Part shown: positions 25,673 to 34,387 of the stretch, in pieces
Numbering within the stretch: position 1 is the stretch's first letter
How the letters are laid out: every line of letters starts with the position of its first letter
Assembly: GCA_938041335.1 (NCBI GenBank)
Contig: CALIAF010000003.1
Location: forward strand, 1-58,920
Source of the DNA: an uncultured Ulvibacter sp.
GTDB taxonomy: Bacteria; Bacteroidota; Bacteroidia; Flavobacteriales; Flavobacteriaceae
Length of the DNA stretch: 58,920 nt
Direction: 5' to 3'
Notes under the pieces: model-generated
The model's input: the letters and a program-made list of their open reading frames with translations, nothing else
Told to the model about the DNA's origin: nothing
Database searches by the model: none
Translations under genes and position numbers: made by a program

Positions 25673-26312
25673 AGAAGGACACAAAATAATTTTTGGTATG
25701 CTTACTATTGCAATTATAGGCAGTATTGTGGCAGACTCATTTATCGCAAACTCATATATCAAATACTCCATCATTGGAGTATTGATGGTTTTACTGTTTT
25801 TAGTGCTACAATTTTTCAGAAACCCGAAACGTGATTTTATATTAAATGAAAACACCTTATTGTCGCCTGTTGACGGTAAAGTAGTAGTGATCGAAGAAGT
25901 CTTTGAAAAGGAATATTTTAATGATAAAAGATTACAAGTATCCGTATTCATGTCTCCTATAAATGTTCACGTAACTCGCTATCCAGTAGGTGGCGATGTA
26001 GTCTTTAGTAAGTATCATCCTGGAAAGTTTTTAGTCGCGTGGCATCCTAAATCTTCCGAAGAAAATGAACGCACAACCGTAGTTGTAAAATCTGCTTCTT
26101 TCGGCGAAATTTTGCACAGGCAAATCGCTGGGGCGGTAGCAAGAAGAATTGTTAATTATGCCCAAGAAGCCGAATCAGTGGAGCAAGCCAGTGATAGCGG
26201 ATTCATAAAATTTGGCTCTCGTGTTGATGTCTTTTTACCTATTGGCACAAAAATAGATGTTTCATTAAATCAAAAAGTTAAAGGCGGCATCACAGTTATA
26301 GCGAGTAAATAG
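25662..26312 (+). CDS. psd: Phosphatidylserine decarboxylase (short type)
   Basis: 216 residues, the short archaeal/Bacteroidota-type form. Two N-terminal hydrophobic segments (about 8-46) anchor it; LSPVDGKVVVIEE (about 67-79), MSPINVHVTRYP (about 97-108) and HPGKF follow. The self-cleavage site for the pyruvoyl cofactor is Ser186 in KFGSRVDVF, a GS pair where classical enzymes have LGST. It converts phosphatidylserine to phosphatidylethanolamine at the inner membrane. Located directly after cdsA (11-bp overlap) and 1 bp before the ACBP gene. Confidence 0.93.
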   Translation: MFHKEGHKIIFGMLTIAIIGSIVADSFIANSYIKYSIIGVLMVLLFLVLQFFRNPKRDFILNENTLLSPVDGKVVVIEEVFEKEYFNDKRLQVSVFMSPINVHVTRYPVGGDVVFSKYHPGKFLVAWHPKSSEENERTTVVVKSASFGEILHRQIAGAVARRIVNYAQEAESVEQASDSGFIKFGSRVDVFLPIGTKIDVSLNQKVKGGITVIASK

Positions 26313-26313
26313 G

Positions 26314-26580
26314 ATGGACAGTGACGCTTTAAATATTGCCTTTTTGAAAGCTGTTGACAGTATCAATGCGCATACAGCGCCATTCCCGGCAGATGTACTC
26401 CTTAATCTTTACGCCTATTACAAACGCGCCACAAACTCACAAGATTCTTCAGGTAATAAAGAACCACTTATTAGCGCTTTTAAAACAAACGCATTATTTC
26501 AAACTAGAAATTTGGATGAAGACCAAGCAAAACAACTCTATATAGATACAGTAAATCGGTATTTCCTCTATAGAAAATAA
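26314..26580 (+). CDS. Acyl-CoA-binding protein
   Basis: 88 residues. The ACBP four-helix pattern is clear: FLKAVDSINA, the signature LYAYYKRAT (32-40, eukaryotic LYgLYKQAT), the Lys/Gln-rich middle and DEDQAKQLYIDTVNRYF at the end. ACBPs sequester long-chain acyl-CoA. They are widespread in eukaryotes and patchy in bacteria, though recurring in Flavobacteriia. The usual W in the AKW motif is replaced (SAFKTNAL). Placement 1 bp after psd suggests it buffers acyl-CoA for phospholipid synthesis. A bidirectional terminator follows. Confidence 0.85.
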   Translation: MDSDALNIAFLKAVDSINAHTAPFPADVLLNLYAYYKRATNSQDSSGNKEPLISAFKTNALFQTRNLDEDQAKQLYIDTVNRYFLYRK

Positions 26581-26581
26581 A

Positions 26582-26611
26582 AAAAAGAGAGCTTGTTAGC
26601 TCTCTTTTTTT
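26582..26611. terminator. Bidirectional terminator between the ACBP gene and valS
   Basis: AAAAAGAGAGC (26582-26592) and GCTCTCTTTTT (26599-26609) form an 11-bp stem with T runs on both strands, serving two convergent genes. Confidence 0.88.
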
Positions 26612-26628
26612 AATATAAACTTATCGGC

Positions 26629-29262
26629 CTAACTGATACTTTTTAATGACGCTTCAATAGTTTCTATCTTAGCTAATGCATCTGCTTCTTTTTTCTTCTC
26701 ATTTGCCACTACTTGTGCTGGAGCACCACTAACAAACTTTTCATTTTTCAATTTGCCCATTACAGAGCGCAAAAACCCTTTTGTATATTTTAACTCTTCT
26801 TCAAGTTTAGCAATCTCTTCTTCTACATTAATTGCTCCAGCCATAGGGATAAAATATTCGTTTGATTTTACCCTAAAAGTTAAGGCGCCATCAACGGCCG
26901 CATCTACAATTTTCATTTCTGAAATATTCCCTAGCTTGACAACAATACTATCTAGAGCACCATCGCGCTTTTCTTGATCTAGAACCATCAACGCTATAGC
27001 ATCTTTAGATGCTATATTTTTCTCTTTGCGAATGGTCCGAATCCCTGAAACCACCTCTGCTGTAAAAGCAAAATCTTTTAATAAAATGGTATTGACTTCA
27101 GATGTCTTAGGCCAGTGATTCACAATGAGTGCCTCTTCTGGAGTACGTTTAGCAATCGTATGCCATAACTCTTCAGTTAAAAAGGGCATAAAAGGATGTA
27201 ATATTCTAAGATTATCTTCAAATATTGCAAGTACATCATCGTATGTTTTTTTGTCTATTGGCGACTGGTACGCTGGCTTCACAATCTCTAATAACCATCC
27301 AGAGAAATCATCTACTATTAGCTTATATGTCCCCATGAGCGCATCACTGATACGATACTTACTATAGTGATCTTCTATCTCTAAAAGTGCTTTTTGCATT
27401 TTAGAATTGTACCATTCCAAAGCTATTTTTGAAGCCTCAGGCTGCACAATTGTTGCGTCTACCTCCCACATCTGCGTCAAACTAAATGCACTTCTTATTT
27501 TTTTACTAAACCCTTTTCCTTGTTGGCACAAACCTTCGTCAAACATAAGATCATTCCCGGCAGGAGCGCTGAGCAACAATCCTACACGAACTCCATCCGC
27601 ACTGTACTCTTTGATCAACTTTAATGCATCGGGCGAGTTACCGAGCTGTTTGCTCATCTTACGTCGTTGCTTATCTCTTACAAGACCCGTTAAATACACA
27701 TTTTTAAATGGACGTTGTCCTGTGTATTCATATCCAGCAATTATCATACGTGCTACCCAGAAAAACAAGATATCTGGACCTGTTACTAAATCATTAGTAG
27801 GATAATAATACTTAAACTCTTCATTATCTGGATTGTCTATTCCGTTAAACACGCTCATAGGCCATAACCAAGATGAGAACCACGTATCAAGCGCATCTGG
27901 ATCTTGCTTTAAATCTTCAGCTTTCAGATCATCCTTTCCTGTTTTTTCTTGTGCGAGCAAAACTGCTTGTTCTAACGTTTCGGCAACCACAAAATCTTCT
28001 TTTCCATCTCCATAAAAATAGGCTGGTATCTGTTGCCCCCACCATAACTGACGAGAGATATTCCAGTCTCGTATATTAGATAACCAATGACGATACGTGT
28101 TTTCAAACTTTTTAGGATGCAACACAACATCATTATCTTCTAAAACCGCCTTCATCGCCGGCTTTACAAGATCTTCCATTTTTAAAAACCACTGGTCACT
28201 AAGCCTAGGTTCTATAACTGCCTTAGTACGCTCGCTAGTCCCTACTTTGTTTAGATGCTGCTCTATTTTTAGTAAAGCCCCTGATGTTTCAAGTTCTTTA
28301 GTCACTTCTTTACGCACCACAAAGCGATCTTTCCCTTGATAATGTAGTCCAAAACTATTTAGACTCGCATCATCATTAAATATATCTATCACCTCTAGTT
28401 TGTGCTTATCTCCGAGCATTTTATCATTCTCATCATGCGCCGGCGTTACTTTTAAACACCCTGTACCAAACTCAATATCTACGTATTCATCTTCAATAAT
28501 TGGGATGGTTCTATTACAAATAGGAACAATTGCTTTTTTACCTTTTAAATGCGTAAATCTGTCGTCATTTGGGTTGATACATATTGCGGTGTCACCAAAA
28601 ATTGTTTCTGGGCGCGTGGTAGCAATCGTTAACGTTTCAGAAGAACCCTCAATTTTGTATTCAATAAAATATAGATTCCCTTGTTTTTCAACGTGATTTA
28701 CCTCTTCATCACTCAAAGTGGTCTTCGCTTCTGGATCCCAATTTACCATGCGGTAACCACGATATATTAATCCTTTGTTATAGAGGTCTACAAATGAAGA
28801 AATCACTTGTTTTGACATTGCTGGATCTAAAGTGAACTTCGTTCTATCCCAATCACAAGAGGCACCCAACTTCTTTAATTGTTCTAAAATTACACCTCCG
28901 TACTCTTCGGTCCAATCCCAAGCATGTTTTAAAAACTCTTCACGAGTTAAGTCTGATTTATTAATACCCTGCTCCTTTAATCGAGCTACAACTTTAGCTT
29001 CTGTAGCAATAGAAGCGTGATCCGTACCTGGCACCCAACAAGCATTATAGCCTTTTAATCTAGCACGACGAATTAACACATCTTGAATCGTATTATTTAA
29101 CATGTGCCCCATATGCAATACTCCCGTCACGTTAGGTGGAGGTATAACTATGGTATAAGGCTCTCTATCATCTACTTCACTATGAAAATAGTTGTGTTCC
29201 ATCCAGTAGGAATACCACTTATCTTCTACGTCTTGAGCAATATATTTTGCCGCTGTTGCCAT
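26629..29262 (-). CDS. valS: Valyl-tRNA synthetase
   Basis: 877 residues. Class I signatures: PPPNVTGVLHMGH (about 40-52, HIGH motif), WVPGTDHASIATEAKV, the editing domain with TTRPETIFGDTA (about 215-226), WFSSWLWPMSV, and KMSKQ (near 535) in place of KMSKS. The C-terminal coiled-coil arm (about 810-877: IAKLEEELKYTKGFL...) is complete. It charges tRNA-Val and edits Thr. Monocistronic, convergent with the ACBP gene and divergent from the DUF1573 gene. Confidence 0.97.
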   Translation of the reverse strand: MATAAKYIAQDVEDKWYSYWMEHNYFHSEVDDREPYTIVIPPPNVTGVLHMGHMLNNTIQDVLIRRARLKGYNACWVPGTDHASIATEAKVVARLKEQGINKSDLTREEFLKHAWDWTEEYGGVILEQLKKLGASCDWDRTKFTLDPAMSKQVISSFVDLYNKGLIYRGYRMVNWDPEAKTTLSDEEVNHVEKQGNLYFIEYKIEGSSETLTIATTRPETIFGDTAICINPNDDRFTHLKGKKAIVPICNRTIPIIEDEYVDIEFGTGCLKVTPAHDENDKMLGDKHKLEVIDIFNDDASLNSFGLHYQGKDRFVVRKEVTKELETSGALLKIEQHLNKVGTSERTKAVIEPRLSDQWFLKMEDLVKPAMKAVLEDNDVVLHPKKFENTYRHWLSNIRDWNISRQLWWGQQIPAYFYGDGKEDFVVAETLEQAVLLAQEKTGKDDLKAEDLKQDPDALDTWFSSWLWPMSVFNGIDNPDNEEFKYYYPTNDLVTGPDILFFWVARMIIAGYEYTGQRPFKNVYLTGLVRDKQRRKMSKQLGNSPDALKLIKEYSADGVRVGLLLSAPAGNDLMFDEGLCQQGKGFSKKIRSAFSLTQMWEVDATIVQPEASKIALEWYNSKMQKALLEIEDHYSKYRISDALMGTYKLIVDDFSGWLLEIVKPAYQSPIDKKTYDDVLAIFEDNLRILHPFMPFLTEELWHTIAKRTPEEALIVNHWPKTSEVNTILLKDFAFTAEVVSGIRTIRKEKNIASKDAIALMVLDQEKRDGALDSIVVKLGNISEMKIVDAAVDGALTFRVKSNEYFIPMAGAINVEEEIAKLEEELKYTKGFLRSVMGKLKNEKFVSGAPAQVVANEKKKEADALAKIETIEASLKSIS

Positions 29263-29340
29263 TTTGGTCTAATTTTTGAAATAAGTCTACAAAAGTAGTT
29301 ATATATACAATATAAAAAACTGTAAATGTGTATAAATGTC

Positions 29341-29371
29341 TTGCATAAAGGGTAAAAAGTACCTACTTTAG
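29341..29371 (+). promoter_or_regulatory. Promoter of the DUF1573 gene
   Basis: TTG at 29341-29343, 20 nt, then TACTTTAG at 29364-29371, one base off TAnnTTTG in two places. The ATG is 22 bp downstream. Confidence 0.5.
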
Positions 29372-29393
29372 CAGACCTTAAATTATAGAAATT

Positions 29394-29789
29394 ATGAAAA
29401 AATTAGTTTTAGTTGCAATTATGGCTTTTGTAGGATTTTCTGCAACAGCTCAAGCAAAAATTTCTTTTAAATCGGACACTGTAGATTATGGTGAGATTGC
29501 AAAAGGAGCAGATGGAGTTCGCGTTTTTGAATTTACAAACACTGGTGATGCACCATTGATCATTGAAGACGTAAAATCTAGCTGTGGTTGTACCGTACCA
29601 AAGAAGCCAGACGGACCGGTTATGCCAGGCGCTTCAAGCAGTATACAGGTTAAGTATGACACTAACCGTGTAGGACCTATTAGAAAAACAATTACTGTTT
29701 ATTCTAACTCAGATGAGCCAATTAAAGCACTAAAGATAAAAGGAGAAGTGAAAAGCGATGCAAAAAGCATGCTTGAAAAGACAGAATAG
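29394..29789 (+). CDS. DUF1573 exported protein
   Basis: 131 residues. A Sec signal peptide (MKKLVLVAIMAFVGFSATAQA) precedes one DUF1573 domain: VDYGEIAKGADGVRVFEFTN (about 33-52), SSCGCTVPKKP (about 63-73; the family's CGC motif), and a Gly-rich strand set ending KIKGEV. DUF1573 is an ASH/immunoglobulin-like beta domain very common in Bacteroidota. Its role is unknown, probably periplasmic or surface structural. Monocistronic, with a promoter upstream and a terminator downstream. Confidence 0.9.
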   Translation: MKKLVLVAIMAFVGFSATAQAKISFKSDTVDYGEIAKGADGVRVFEFTNTGDAPLIIEDVKSSCGCTVPKKPDGPVMPGASSSIQVKYDTNRVGPIRKTITVYSNSDEPIKALKIKGEVKSDAKSMLEKTE

Positions 29790-29804
29790 TCGCTCTTTAT
29801 AAGT

Positions 29805-29846
29805 TAAAAAAGCACCCTTTCATTGAATGAAAGGGTGCTTTTTTTA
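29805..29846. terminator. Bidirectional terminator after the DUF1573 gene
   Basis: AAAAGCACCCTTTCATT and AATGAAAGGGTGCTTTT form a long perfect stem with T runs on both strands between convergent genes. Confidence 0.92.
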
Positions 29847-29865
29847 TTTAAGTTGAAATCAGTGT

Positions 29866-31200
29866 TTAGAATAATTTTTTTAAATAGAATTTTTTCTTAA
29901 AACGGTTGCCGTTGCGTTCTATTTTTAGGTTTATAAGCTTGCCCTCTTTTGAACTAAACAAGGAAGTAAGCTCATATAATTTGTATTCGTGCGCTAATTT
30001 TCCATTAATTAAAACTAGCTTATCCCCTACCCTAATATCTGCCATTGCTGCGGCAGAATTCTCTCTCACCTCTACCACAACCACAGTGGGTTCTAATGAA
30101 ATTCTGTACTTATTGGTAAGTGTATAGTTTGTGGCAGAAGAATTTCCATCTTGTGCATTTCCTGTAGTCCCTCTTGATAATCCAATCTTTGTTTTTACCG
30201 TAGAAAGCCCGTGATGCTCTAAGGTAAGACCACTCATATTATAATAAAATGGATCGTCAAAATAGGCGTTCTTCTTTAAGCTAATTTCACCTTTTGGATA
30301 ATTAAAGATGATGTTAAACCTTTTTAGTAACTGAGAACCTAGACTTCCTTTTCTACCTTCCATCATTCTTGCATTAACTACTGCTTGCAACTCTGGTATA
30401 GCAATATTTACATCGTTGAATAAAAATTCGCCAATCTTCACTTCACGTACTCTAGATCGTTTTCCATATATGCTCCCACTCAATCCCAAACCTAAAAAAT
30501 CAACAAAATAATTGTGTTCATTTTCTGATGTTATTCCATCATCATCAAAAACCCAAACGCTATCGCTAGACCCAATATCAATAAGCATCAAGGATTTTTC
30601 ACCATCGTTTATCACTACATTATTAATAAAAGGCCTTCCTTTTTCTAAATGGATTGGAAAGGTCGAAAATCCTTTCTTCTTTTTTTCTTTAAAATGCTTT
30701 GGGGTAGTGTACTTTATTGTTTTATTGTTATAATTGATAGTGACTATAAAATTCTTAAAAAAGTCGTAACCTAAAATTCCATGTATAGGAACTCCCATCC
30801 TAGAAGAAAAATTAATCGTCTCATCAAAAACTACATATAAGGAATGATTTCTATCCTCAGCATTCCCAATCTTAACTTTATTTTTATCACTTTTTAAAGC
30901 CTCTACTGCTTCTCCTTCACCAAGGCCACGAAGCATAACCACAGAGGTGTTCCTTAACTCCAAAGTGTCTTTTGTTGCTCCAAAAAGTAAAGTAGACGTT
31001 ACTCCAGTATCTAGTATAAAAGATAATTTTACTTTGTTAATCTCAACTGGAATAACCACTATGTTATTAACCAACTCAAATTTTATCTTACCCTCTTTCT
31101 TTGCACTAGGCAAAGTAAATCCAATTTGTGACAAGAGTGAGCCTGTAGGCACAAGGCAAATAACAATAATAAAAACTATAGGTAATATTTTATTTTTCAT
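29866..31200 (-). CDS. Exported double aspartyl protease-like protein with PDZ domain
   Basis: 444 residues from MKNKILPIVFIIVIC (ATG at 31198-31200). An N-terminal signal or anchor precedes two retropepsin-like halves. The first has the active-site FILDTGVTSTLLF (Asp64-Thr-Gly); the second has LIDIGSSDS near 205, with Ile in place of Thr. A PDZ domain covers about 370-440 (AMADIRVGDKLVLINGK). Proteins of this build occur in Bacteroidota and are annotated as aspartyl proteases; activity is not established. The layout suggests an intramolecular dimer with substrate capture by PDZ. Convergent with DUF1573, divergent from the aminotransferase gene. Confidence 0.85.
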   Translation of the reverse strand: MKNKILPIVFIIVICLVPTGSLLSQIGFTLPSAKKEGKIKFELVNNIVVIPVEINKVKLSFILDTGVTSTLLFGATKDTLELRNTSVVMLRGLGEGEAVEALKSDKNKVKIGNAEDRNHSLYVVFDETINFSSRMGVPIHGILGYDFFKNFIVTINYNNKTIKYTTPKHFKEKKKKGFSTFPIHLEKGRPFINNVVINDGEKSLMLIDIGSSDSVWVFDDDGITSENEHNYFVDFLGLGLSGSIYGKRSRVREVKIGEFLFNDVNIAIPELQAVVNARMMEGRKGSLGSQLLKRFNIIFNYPKGEISLKKNAYFDDPFYYNMSGLTLEHHGLSTVKTKIGLSRGTTGNAQDGNSSATNYTLTNKYRISLEPTVVVVEVRENSAAAMADIRVGDKLVLINGKLAHEYKLYELTSLFSSKEGKLINLKIERNGNRFKKKFYLKKLF

Positions 31201-31294
31201 GCGCAAATAAATTACGAAAAAGTATGCGATTGCCATAGTTATTAAAAGAAAAATTAAAATATATTTCTCAACTTTGTAAGACTAAAATGTAATT

Positions 31295-32485
31295 ATGCCA
31301 GTAGTATCAAAAAAGGGAGTCGCGATGCCAGAATCGCCCATTAGAAAATTAGTCCCATTCGCTGAGAAAGCTTATAAAGAAAATAAGACAGTTTTTCACT
31401 TAAATATTGGACAACCAGATATTAAATCGCCTCAGGTAGCGCTGGACGCTGTTGCCTCGCATCATCTTGAAATATTAGCCTATACTAGATCTGAAGGTAG
31501 TGAAGCCTATAGAAATAAAATTGCGGTTTATTATGACAAGAACAACATTAAAGTAAGCGGAGATGAGATCATTGTGACTACTGGCGGCAGTGAAGCATTG
31601 CTTTTTGCTATGGGCAGTATTGCAGATACTGGTGATGAAATAATTATCCCTGAACCGTTTTATGCAAACTATAATGGCTTTGCAACGGCTTCTGGTGTAA
31701 AAATTGTTCCTGTTAATTCTAAAATAGAAGACAATTTTGCGCTCCCTCCCATAGAAGAATTTGAGAAACTAATTACCCCAAAAACAAAAGCAATATTAAT
31801 TTGTAATCCCGGAAACCCAACGGGGTATCTATACAGCAAAGAAGAAATAAAAAAACTGGCCGCTATTGTTAAAGCACATGATTTATTTTTAGTTGCAGAT
31901 GAAGTATATCGAGAGTTCACCTATGATGGGGCAAAGCATTACTCTATTCTTGAAGAAGAAGGTCTTAATGAGCACGCAATTATTATTGACTCTGTATCAA
32001 AACGATATAGTATGTGCGGAGCACGCATAGGGTGTTTAGTTACAAAAAACAAAGACGTTTTAAAGACGGTATTAAAATTTGCTCAAGCAAGATTGAGTCC
32101 ACCTACTTTTGCTCAAATAGCTAGTGAAGCAGCACTCAATACGCCTCAAAGTTATTTTGATGATGTAATCGTAGAATACAAACAACGGAGAGACACCCTT
32201 GTAAAACATTTAAAAGAAATTCCAGGTGTAAAAGTGGGACATCCTAAAGGAGCATTTTATTGTATTGCACAATTGCCGGTAAAAGACACAGACAAATTTG
32301 CACAATGGCTACTAGAATCTTTTGATATAAATGGAGAAACTATTATGGTTGCTCCCGCCGCAGGGTTTTACTCAAGCCCAGGTCTTGGTAAAAATCAAAT
32401 TCGCATTGCCTATGTGCTCAATGAAAAAAGCTTAATAAAGGCCGTAAACATTCTTAAAGAAGCCCTTAAAATATATAAAGACTAG
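31295..32485 (+). CDS. PLP-dependent aminotransferase (aspartate aminotransferase family)
   Basis: 396 residues, fold type I. Substrate and cofactor motifs: LNIGQPDIKSP (about 35-45), TGGSEALLFAMG (about 95-106), CNPGNPTGYLYS (about 173-184), ADEVYREFTYDG (about 200-211), the Schiff-base Lys236 in SVSKRYSMCGARIG, and the C-terminal arginine IRIAYVL (about 369-375). It is of the Igamma/AspC-like group. The amino donor cannot be fixed, though aspartate is the usual one. The stop is directly followed by the ATG of murB with no gap. Confidence 0.9.
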   Translation: MPVVSKKGVAMPESPIRKLVPFAEKAYKENKTVFHLNIGQPDIKSPQVALDAVASHHLEILAYTRSEGSEAYRNKIAVYYDKNNIKVSGDEIIVTTGGSEALLFAMGSIADTGDEIIIPEPFYANYNGFATASGVKIVPVNSKIEDNFALPPIEEFEKLITPKTKAILICNPGNPTGYLYSKEEIKKLAAIVKAHDLFLVADEVYREFTYDGAKHYSILEEEGLNEHAIIIDSVSKRYSMCGARIGCLVTKNKDVLKTVLKFAQARLSPPTFAQIASEAALNTPQSYFDDVIVEYKQRRDTLVKHLKEIPGVKVGHPKGAFYCIAQLPVKDTDKFAQWLLESFDINGETIMVAPAAGFYSSPGLGKNQIRIAYVLNEKSLIKAVNILKEALKIYKD

Positions 32486-33499
32486 ATGCAAGCAGCTCAT
32501 CATGTTTCTTTAAAAGATTATAATACTTTTGGTATTCATGTTTTTGCGGAAATATTCTACCAAATCACCACAGAAGATCAATTAACAAAGGTACTTGCAG
32601 CACACAAAGACCAAGAACTTTTTATTCTAGGTGGCGGAAGCAATATGCTACTTACTCAAGACATTAATAGTCCAGTTTTGCACATTGATCTCAAAGGAGT
32701 TGCAGTCGTTTCTGAAACAGAAGATGAAATTATTCTTAAAGTGGCGGCCGGAGAAAACTGGCACGACTTTGTTCTATTTTGTATTGACAACAATTATGGA
32801 GGCCTAGAAAACTTGTCATTAATTCCGGGCAATGTGGGCACAGCCCCAATACAAAATATAGGCGCATATGGTGTAGAACTTAAAGACTGCTTTACTAGTT
32901 GCACTGCTATTCATATTAAAACACAAGATACTCACACATTTAGCAAAGAAGCCTGTAAGTTTGGGTATCGCAACAGCATTTTTAAAAACGAATTAAAAGG
33001 ACAATACATCATCAATTCGGTAAATTTTTTGCTCACCAAAAAGAACCATAATCTGCGCACTAGTTACGGTGCAATACAAGAAGCACTTGACGCAAAAAAA
33101 ATAGAATCCCCTACAATAAAGAACATTTCAGAAGCAGTCATTGCAATCAGACAATCTAAATTACCAGACCCAAAAGAGCTAGGTAATAGTGGTAGTTTTT
33201 TTAAGAACCCTGTGGTTGAACTCGATTTCTTCAATGCATTTCTGGACAAGTTTCCAGAAGCACCTTTTTATAAAGTTTCGGATACCGCATATAAAATACC
33301 GGCAGGCTGGTTAATAGAAGTGGCCGGATTAAAAGGGAATCGTATCAATGATGCTGGCGTTCATAAAAATCAAGCATTAGTGCTTGTTAACTACGGAAAC
33401 GCTACGGGAAAAGAAATCTGGGCGCTAGCGATGAAAGTAAAAGATACCGTTTATAAAAAATTTGGAATCACTATAGAGCCAGAGGTAAATATTTTTTAA
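32486..33499 (+). CDS. murB: UDP-N-acetylmuramate dehydrogenase
   Basis: 337 residues. N-terminal FAD domain with NTFGIHV (about 12-18), LGGGSNMLL (about 49-57) and IPGNVGTAPIQNIGAYGVEL (about 112-131). The active-site serine is in GNSGSFFKNP (about 233-242), and GLKGNRINDAGVHKNQALVLVN and a terminal EPEVNIF complete a type I MurB. It reduces the enolpyruvyl group of UDP-GlcNAc-enolpyruvate in peptidoglycan synthesis. It starts directly after the aminotransferase stop. Its 3' end overlaps the convergent fasciclin gene by 4 bp. Confidence 0.97.
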   Translation: MQAAHHVSLKDYNTFGIHVFAEIFYQITTEDQLTKVLAAHKDQELFILGGGSNMLLTQDINSPVLHIDLKGVAVVSETEDEIILKVAAGENWHDFVLFCIDNNYGGLENLSLIPGNVGTAPIQNIGAYGVELKDCFTSCTAIHIKTQDTHTFSKEACKFGYRNSIFKNELKGQYIINSVNFLLTKKNHNLRTSYGAIQEALDAKKIESPTIKNISEAVIAIRQSKLPDPKELGNSGSFFKNPVVELDFFNAFLDKFPEAPFYKVSDTAYKIPAGWLIEVAGLKGNRINDAGVHKNQALVLVNYGNATGKEIWALAMKVKDTVYKKFGITIEPEVNIF

Positions 33500-34074
33500 A
33501 TAGCTAAGGCTGACCTCACCACGTGAATAATGCCATTTGAGGCAACAATATCACTCTTACCAATCTCTGATTTTTCTCCATCACTATTTTTAAGATATAA
33601 AACATTACCCACCTTAGAAGCAACTAGTTTGGTGCCTCCTAATGTGTTCATAGTATAGCTTCCGCCATTGCTTCTTATCTTTTTAGTCAATGCCACTGTG
33701 GTGATTTTTCCTTCTACCATATACTTTTTAAGCAGTTTTTCAATATTCAAACCATCACCTTGTAGATCTATTTCTTCTAGTGCTTCATTTGATGGAGCAA
33801 ACAAGGTATAAGGACCTTTGTCCATGGTAAATTTATCTATTAAAGTAGATTCTTCAATTTCTGCATAGAGTAAAGTCAAGTCATCGGTTGATTTTATGCG
33901 AGCGGCAAGATTATAGGGCAGTATTTTAGGCAGATCTGGACGCACATCTTCTATACTACTTGTTCCTATCACTGGAGCATCTTGTTTAATTGAGGTGTCA
34001 TCACAAGAAGAAAAACTTGCCAAAAACAGCATAAATAAAAGACTCCTATTATATATTATTTGTATTCCTTTCAT
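33496..34074 (-). CDS. Fasciclin-domain lipoprotein
   Basis: 192 residues. The signal has lipobox ASFSSC at Cys24, so it is probably anchored to the outer or inner membrane. A single fasciclin (FAS1) domain follows: FTMDKGPYTLFAPSNEALEEI (about 78-98), LLKKYMVEGKIT, and the H2 motif NGIIHVVRSALAI at the C-terminus. Such domains mediate surface adhesion or protein contact. Convergent with murB (4-bp overlap), divergent from the small Cys-rich protein gene. Confidence 0.9.
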   Translation of the reverse strand: MKGIQIIYNRSLLFMLFLASFSSCDDTSIKQDAPVIGTSSIEDVRPDLPKILPYNLAARIKSTDDLTLLYAEIEESTLIDKFTMDKGPYTLFAPSNEALEEIDLQGDGLNIEKLLKKYMVEGKITTVALTKKIRSNGGSYTMNTLGGTKLVASKVGNVLYLKNSDGEKSEIGKSDIVASNGIIHVVRSALAI

Positions 34075-34120
34075 TACTTTAAAAGTAGTCTTTTTACTGC
34101 CATATCACAAAGAAACATCG

Positions 34121-34128
34121 TATTTTTG
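34121..34128 (+). promoter_or_regulatory. Candidate -7 box before the small Cys-rich membrane protein gene
   Basis: TATTTTTG matches TAnnTTTG and lies 33 bp before the ATG. No clear TTG at -33. Confidence 0.4.
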
Positions 34129-34161
34129 TAACAGAAACTGATCGCTTAAAACGTTTAGATT

Positions 34162-34365
34162 ATGGAATTATTTATCATTACACTCATCTTACTATTACTG
34201 GCTGTAGCTGGTATTGCTATTAAAATATGGGCAAAAAAAGACGGTAAATTTGCAGGAACTTGCGCCAGCCAGTCTCCATTTTTAAATAAAGAAGGTGAAG
34301 CCTGTGGGTTCTGTGGTAAAACACCAGATCAATTTGAAACTTGTGTTGAAGAAAAACACGCCTAA
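34162..34365 (+). CDS. Small Cys-rich membrane peptide (NqrM-like pattern)
   Basis: 67 residues: one N-terminal membrane helix (about 3-23) followed by a short tail with four cysteines, TCASQSP...CGFCGKTPDQFETC. The helix-then-Cys layout recalls NqrM (DUF539), a maturation factor of the Na+-translocating NADH dehydrogenase. Related Flavobacteriia peptides are usually just called membrane or secreted protein. The spacing differs from NqrM, so I do not assign it. The Cys could bind Fe or Zn. First of the plus-strand run, 22 bp before the glycosyltransferase gene. Confidence 0.65.
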   Translation: MELFIITLILLLLAVAGIAIKIWAKKDGKFAGTCASQSPFLNKEGEACGFCGKTPDQFETCVEEKHA

Positions 34366-34387
34366 TTAAACATAGCGCGGCAACATT

